Positions 7,056 through 9,398 of a stretch of 9,398 nt of DNA are shown in pieces. Source of the stretch: Treponema sp. (GTDB taxonomy: Bacteria; Spirochaetota; Spirochaetia; Treponematales; UBA12059); assembly GCA_012517645.1 (NCBI GenBank), contig JAAYUR010000412.1:1-9398 (forward strand), written 5' to 3'. The position numbers and the translations under genes are program-made. A model generated the notes under the pieces. It was not told where the DNA came from and searched no databases. It was given only the letters and a program-made list of their open reading frames with translations. The first letter of the stretch is position 1. Each line of letters begins with the position of its first letter.

Positions 7056-7199
7056 GATACCTCCCTGATGTTCCGGATCTATTCAGGTTTACGAACGGGC
7101 GGGGAGACCCCGCGGGTCCGCACGGGAATCCCGGCACCGAAACCGGCCGTCCGACAGGCATGGACGCTCGTCGGACAGCCTCGATCCTGTGATCGTACC
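7056..7199 (-). other. Structured 144-base gap between tsf and frr
   Basis: This is the longest non-coding stretch in the window. It holds three inverted repeats: GTCCGAC/GTCGGAC (7149-7155 with 7170-7176, 14-base loop), CGGGA/TCCCG (7123-7133), and GCGGGG/CCCCGC (7099-7104 with 7108-7113, 3-base loop). Reading in the direction of transcription, none is followed by a T-run. I found no good -35/-10 pair in front of frr; the most AT-rich patch is 7081-7095, about 25 bases before the ribosome-binding site. The region could attenuate or process the transcript between the ribosomal and envelope halves of the cluster. Confidence 0.45.
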
Positions 7200-8042
7200 T
7201 CAATTTTCCCCGACGCGGAAGACTACATAGTCCAGTATGGACAGGGAAGCCCCGGCCGTCTTGGCGACATCCGCCATGACCTTGGCCACGGCCTGCTTCT
7301 CGTCCTTCACGAAGCCCTGGTCCATCAGGCAGATATCCGCCATGAGCTTGTTCACCTTTCCCTTGACGATCCCCTCGAGGACGTTCGCGGGCTTCCCCTT
7401 CATCTTCTCGTCGCCGTCGATCTGTTTCCGGAAGATCTCCTCCTGCTCGGCCAGGTATGCCGGGTCCACCCGGCTGCGATCCAGGAAGAGAGGGCGGAAA
7501 GCCGCGATATGGAGGGCGATGTCGTGAATGAAGGCCTGGATTCCGGCATCCGCCGGCTTGTCCGTCTTGGCTTTCACGACCACTCCAAGGGTCCCTTCGC
7601 CGTGAACGTAGGTGTGAAGGACTTCCCCGGGGCCGGCGTTCACGCAGGCGACGCGCTTTAAGGTGATGTTTTCCTTGATGACACTGGCCATGTCGCGGAT
7701 CATCGCTTCCATTTCCGCGTCCGGAGCGCTCGCCCCCTTCTTGAGGACAAGGTCCGCCAGGGCGGCGCCGGATTTGATGAAGTCCTCGTTACGGGCCACG
7801 AAGTCGGTTTCGCAGGCCACCTCGACCATGCTCACCCTTCCGCCTTCTTGCTTGACGAAGACGCGCCCCTCGTTGGTGGCTCGACCGGAGCGCTTTTCGA
7901 CCCCCGCCAGACCCCACTCCTTGATAAGCTTTTCGGCGGCCGCGGGATCTCCGCCCGCCTCGGTAAGAGCTTTCTTGCAATCCATCATGCCCGCTCCGGT
8001 CTTTTCCCGGAGGGTCTTTATATCCTGAGCCTTGATCTCCAT
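7200..8042 (-). CDS. tsf: Translation elongation factor Ts (280 aa)
   Basis: EF-Ts is the nucleotide exchange factor that regenerates EF-Tu-GTP. The N-terminal UBA-like domain (residues 1-45, LREKTGAGMMDCKKAL) is followed by the EF-Tu contact motif TDFVARN at 79-85. The core dimerisation subdomains contain VHGEGTLGVVV and HDIALHIAA, and the C-terminal module runs from VEGIVKGK-like residues (LEGIVKGKVNKLMAD) to ICLMDQGFVKD. Length matches the standard long form (about 280 aa). The ATG at 8042 has AAGGAG at 8049-8054, 6 bases upstream. It sits 21 bases after rpsB, the near-universal rpsB-tsf pairing. The stop is TGA at 7200-7202. Confidence 0.97.
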   Translation of the reverse strand: MEIKAQDIKTLREKTGAGMMDCKKALTEAGGDPAAAEKLIKEWGLAGVEKRSGRATNEGRVFVKQEGGRVSMVEVACETDFVARNEDFIKSGAALADLVLKKGASAPDAEMEAMIRDMASVIKENITLKRVACVNAGPGEVLHTYVHGEGTLGVVVKAKTDKPADAGIQAFIHDIALHIAAFRPLFLDRSRVDPAYLAEQEEIFRKQIDGDEKMKGKPANVLEGIVKGKVNKLMADICLMDQGFVKDEKQAVAKVMADVAKTAGASLSILDYVVFRVGEN

Positions 8043-8063
8043 TGCGTTCTCCTTGCCGGTATG

Positions 8064-8954
8064 CTAGCGGTCGTAGAGTTTGTCTTCGTCGATGGCGACG
8101 GTCACAGGAAGGGGTTCCTCGGCCTTCTCCTCGAGGGCCGCGGGTTTTTCCTCGGGTGTATAGGTGGAGATGTCGATCTCGACCTCTTCCTCCTCCGCCG
8201 GGCGGGCATCCGTCCGGATTTCCTCGGCCGGCTCCTCCTCTTCCTGGAGGTTCTCGATGATCTTGAGACCCGTTTCGTTGTCCGCCTCGACCACCGCGTT
8301 CGCGATGATTTGGGTGAACAGGGAGATGGATCGGATCGCGTCGTCATTGCCCGGGATTGGATAGGTGATTCCCTCGGGGTTGCAGTTGGTATCGACGATA
8401 GCCACGATGGGAATGCCGAGCCGCTGGGCCTCGGCCACCGCGATGGCCTCCTTGCGGGTGTCGATCACGAAAAGGATGCCGGGCAGGTCCTTCATCTCCT
8501 TGATCCCGCCCAGGTTCTTCTCCAGCTTGACCTTTTCCTTCTGCAGGCCGGCGATTTCCTTCTTGGTCAAGTTCTCGAAGGTGCCGTCCACCTCCATTTT
8601 CTCGATCTTCTTGAGCCGGAGGATGGATTTCTTGATGGTGGAGAAGTTCGTAAGCATACCGCCCAGCCAGCGGTTGTTCACGTAGAACATGCCGCAGCGC
8701 TCCGCTTCCTTCTGGATAGCCTGCTGAGCCTGCTTCTTGGTGCCCACGAAGAGCACGCTCTTGCCGGAGGCGACGCACTTCCGAACCGCCTCGTAGGCTT
8801 CCTTGATAGACTGGATGGTCTTCTGCAGGTCGATGATGTGGATGCCGTTGCGCTCCGCGAAGATGAACTTCTTCATCCGCGGATCCCAGCGCTTGACCTG
8901 GTGCCCGAAATGGACACCGGACTCCAGGAGATTCTTCATCGTTACGACGGCCAA
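8064..8954 (-). CDS. rpsB: 30S ribosomal protein S2 with acidic C-terminal tail (296 aa)
   Basis: S2 is a late-assembling small-subunit protein that binds S1 and 16S rRNA. Family landmarks are MKNLLESGVHFGHQVKRWDP (6-25), NGIHIIDLQKT (36-46), FVGTKKQAQ (69-77) and NNRWLGGMLTNF (93-104). Others are FVIDTRKEAIAVAEA (162-176), and DTNCNP and IPGNDDA (188-206). The core ends near residue 237. A further 59 residues with 23 Asp/Glu form a low-complexity acidic tail absent from E. coli S2. The start is TTG: AGGAGG at 8960-8965 lies 5 bases before TTG 8954, whereas the ATG five codons later (8939) is 20 bases from it. The resulting MAVVTMKNLLE N-terminus matches the family. A palindrome sits just upstream. 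Confidence 0.97.
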   Translation of the reverse strand: MAVVTMKNLLESGVHFGHQVKRWDPRMKKFIFAERNGIHIIDLQKTIQSIKEAYEAVRKCVASGKSVLFVGTKKQAQQAIQKEAERCGMFYVNNRWLGGMLTNFSTIKKSILRLKKIEKMEVDGTFENLTKKEIAGLQKEKVKLEKNLGGIKEMKDLPGILFVIDTRKEAIAVAEAQRLGIPIVAIVDTNCNPEGITYPIPGNDDAIRSISLFTQIIANAVVEADNETGLKIIENLQEEEEPAEEIRTDARPAEEEEVEIDISTYTPEEKPAALEEKAEEPLPVTVAIDEDKLYDR

Positions 8955-8959
8955 GAGAT

Positions 8960-8965
8960 CCTCCT
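8960..8965 (-). promoter_or_regulatory. Ribosome-binding site deciding the TTG start of rpsB
   Basis: On the minus strand AGGAGG is followed by 5 bases and TTG. The next in-frame ATG is too far away (20 bases), so the site fixes the non-ATG start at 8954. Confidence 0.8.
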
Positions 8966-8973
8966 ACCGACGA

Positions 8974-8990
8974 CCGTACGATTCGTACGG
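8974..8990 (-). promoter_or_regulatory. 17-base palindrome in the maf-rpsB gap, possible leader hairpin or operator
   Basis: CCGTACGA and TCGTACGG (8974-8981 and 8983-8990) are perfect inverted arms around a single central base. The element occupies much of the 45-base gap between the maf stop and the rpsB start and ends 8 bases before the rpsB ribosome-binding site. No T-run follows, which argues against an intrinsic terminator. It could be an mRNA hairpin that controls rpsB-tsf translation or a site for a dimeric DNA-binding protein. The sequence does not decide between these. Confidence 0.45.
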
Positions 8991-8999
8991 CCCCCTTCT

Positions 9000-9398
9000 C
9001 TAGTTCTCGCCGCGCGATAGGCGGCGGAAGATTCCGGGAGGCCGAGCCGGCGGCGCAGCCTTCTCCGGGCGGATATCCAAGGGATATCCTCTGTCCCGAA
9101 GGATGACATAAAACGCCCGGAGAGGCAAGCCCACGACGCAGGACCAGGATCCGACGACCCGCTCAATGAGAAAGGCGGCCCGGCCCTGTATCCGGTAGGC
9201 TCCCGCGGCACCCTCCCATTCGCCGGTGTCCAGGTAGTCCTTGATCTCCACGTCGGTAAGGCGGGAAAAGAGTACCTCCGTTTCCTCAACGATGGTACGG
9301 GTCGTTCCGGACACCCGATCCGTGAACGCGAGTCCCGTGGTGACCTTGTGGGGGACCCCGGAAAGGGAACGGAGAAAGGTACGGGCTTCGTCGCGGTC
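9000..9398 (-). CDS. maf: Maf-family nucleoside triphosphate pyrophosphatase (N-terminus beyond window edge)
   Basis: Maf proteins hydrolyse NTPs, including non-canonical or modified ones, to the monophosphate and pyrophosphate, and have been linked to septum inhibition and house-cleaning. The frame is open to the right edge, so 132 C-terminal residues are visible and the start lies outside; the GTG at 9314 is internal. Visible motifs are DEARTFLRSLSGVPHKVTTG, then LTDVEIKDYLDTGEWEGAAG, YRIQGRAAFLIERVVGSW and VVGLPL near the end. The IQ in YRIQG points to the YhdE-type (dTTP/UTP) rather than the YceF-type subfamily, as an inference. The N-terminal SxSPRR-type motif cannot be checked. The stop TAG at 9000-9002 is 45 bases before rpsB, so it is probably the gene upstream in the same transcript. 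Confidence 0.93.
   Translation of the reverse strand, partial: DRDEARTFLRSLSGVPHKVTTGLAFTDRVSGTTRTIVEETEVLFSRLTDVEIKDYLDTGEWEGAAGAYRIQGRAAFLIERVVGSWSCVVGLPLRAFYVILRDRGYPLDIRPEKAAPPARPPGIFRRLSRGEN

Noticed and set aside
7099..7113. Intrinsic terminator after tsf (GCGGGG/CCCCGC hairpin)
   Set aside because: The stem is good, but no T-run follows in the direction of transcription, and frr has no clear promoter of its own. It is kept only as an inverted repeat.
7848..9020. A 390-residue open frame on the + strand opposite rpsB and tsf
   Set aside because: It is antisense to two unmistakable essential genes. Its Leu/Asp/His-rich, family-less translation is what a high-GC reverse frame produces, and no homology is recognisable.
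9312..9314. GTG at 9314 as the start of a short protein before rpsB
   Set aside because: The frame continues to the window edge with Maf-like sequence (LRSLSGVPHKVTTG), so the codon is internal to a truncated maf.

Overview
The window is ordinary, densely packed bacterial core-genome sequence with high GC content (roughly 60% by eye). It looks chromosomal. I see no insertion sequence, prophage, CRISPR array, tRNA or rRNA. The gene order maf-rpsB-tsf-frr-uppS-cdsA-dxr-rseP followed by a CpXC-domain protein, with RpsB and CdsA sequence details, resembles my recollection of spirochaete (treponeme/Spirochaetaceae) chromosomes. A fairly GC-rich, probably free-living spirochaete relative is my best inference. 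It rests on memory of gene order and protein style, not on a search.

Layout: the left end (bases 1-1662) is transcribed rightward. It holds the replicative helicase DnaB (5' end cut by the window edge) and a 98-residue ComFB-family protein. A 108-base convergent junction with several GC-rich inverted repeats follows. Everything from 1771 to the right edge is transcribed leftward as one long, tightly spaced cluster. In transcription order it contains maf (N-terminus cut by the window edge), rpsB, tsf, a 144-base gap, frr, uppS, cdsA, dxr, rseP and the CpXC-domain protein. Within it, uppS/cdsA and dxr/rseP overlap by ATGA, frr/uppS are 1 base apart, and cdsA/dxr are 9 bases apart in the same reading frame. 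No stretch over 300 bases lacks a gene; the largest gap is the 144 bases between tsf and frr.

Functional logic: rpsB, tsf and frr serve translation (ribosome small subunit, EF-Tu recycling, ribosome recycling). Dxr (first committed step of the MEP isoprenoid pathway) and UppS (undecaprenyl diphosphate, the cell-wall lipid carrier) act in one pathway. CdsA makes CDP-diacylglycerol for phospholipids, and RseP is the site-2 intramembrane protease of envelope signalling. The cluster therefore joins protein synthesis to envelope building. The most interesting elements are small: the ComFB-family protein beside dnaB, the CpXC protein at the end of the envelope operon, a near-perfect palindrome just before the rpsB ribosome-binding site, the acidic tail on RpsB, and the structured pyrH-less tsf-frr gap. 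I did not find a convincing undescribed multi-gene system.
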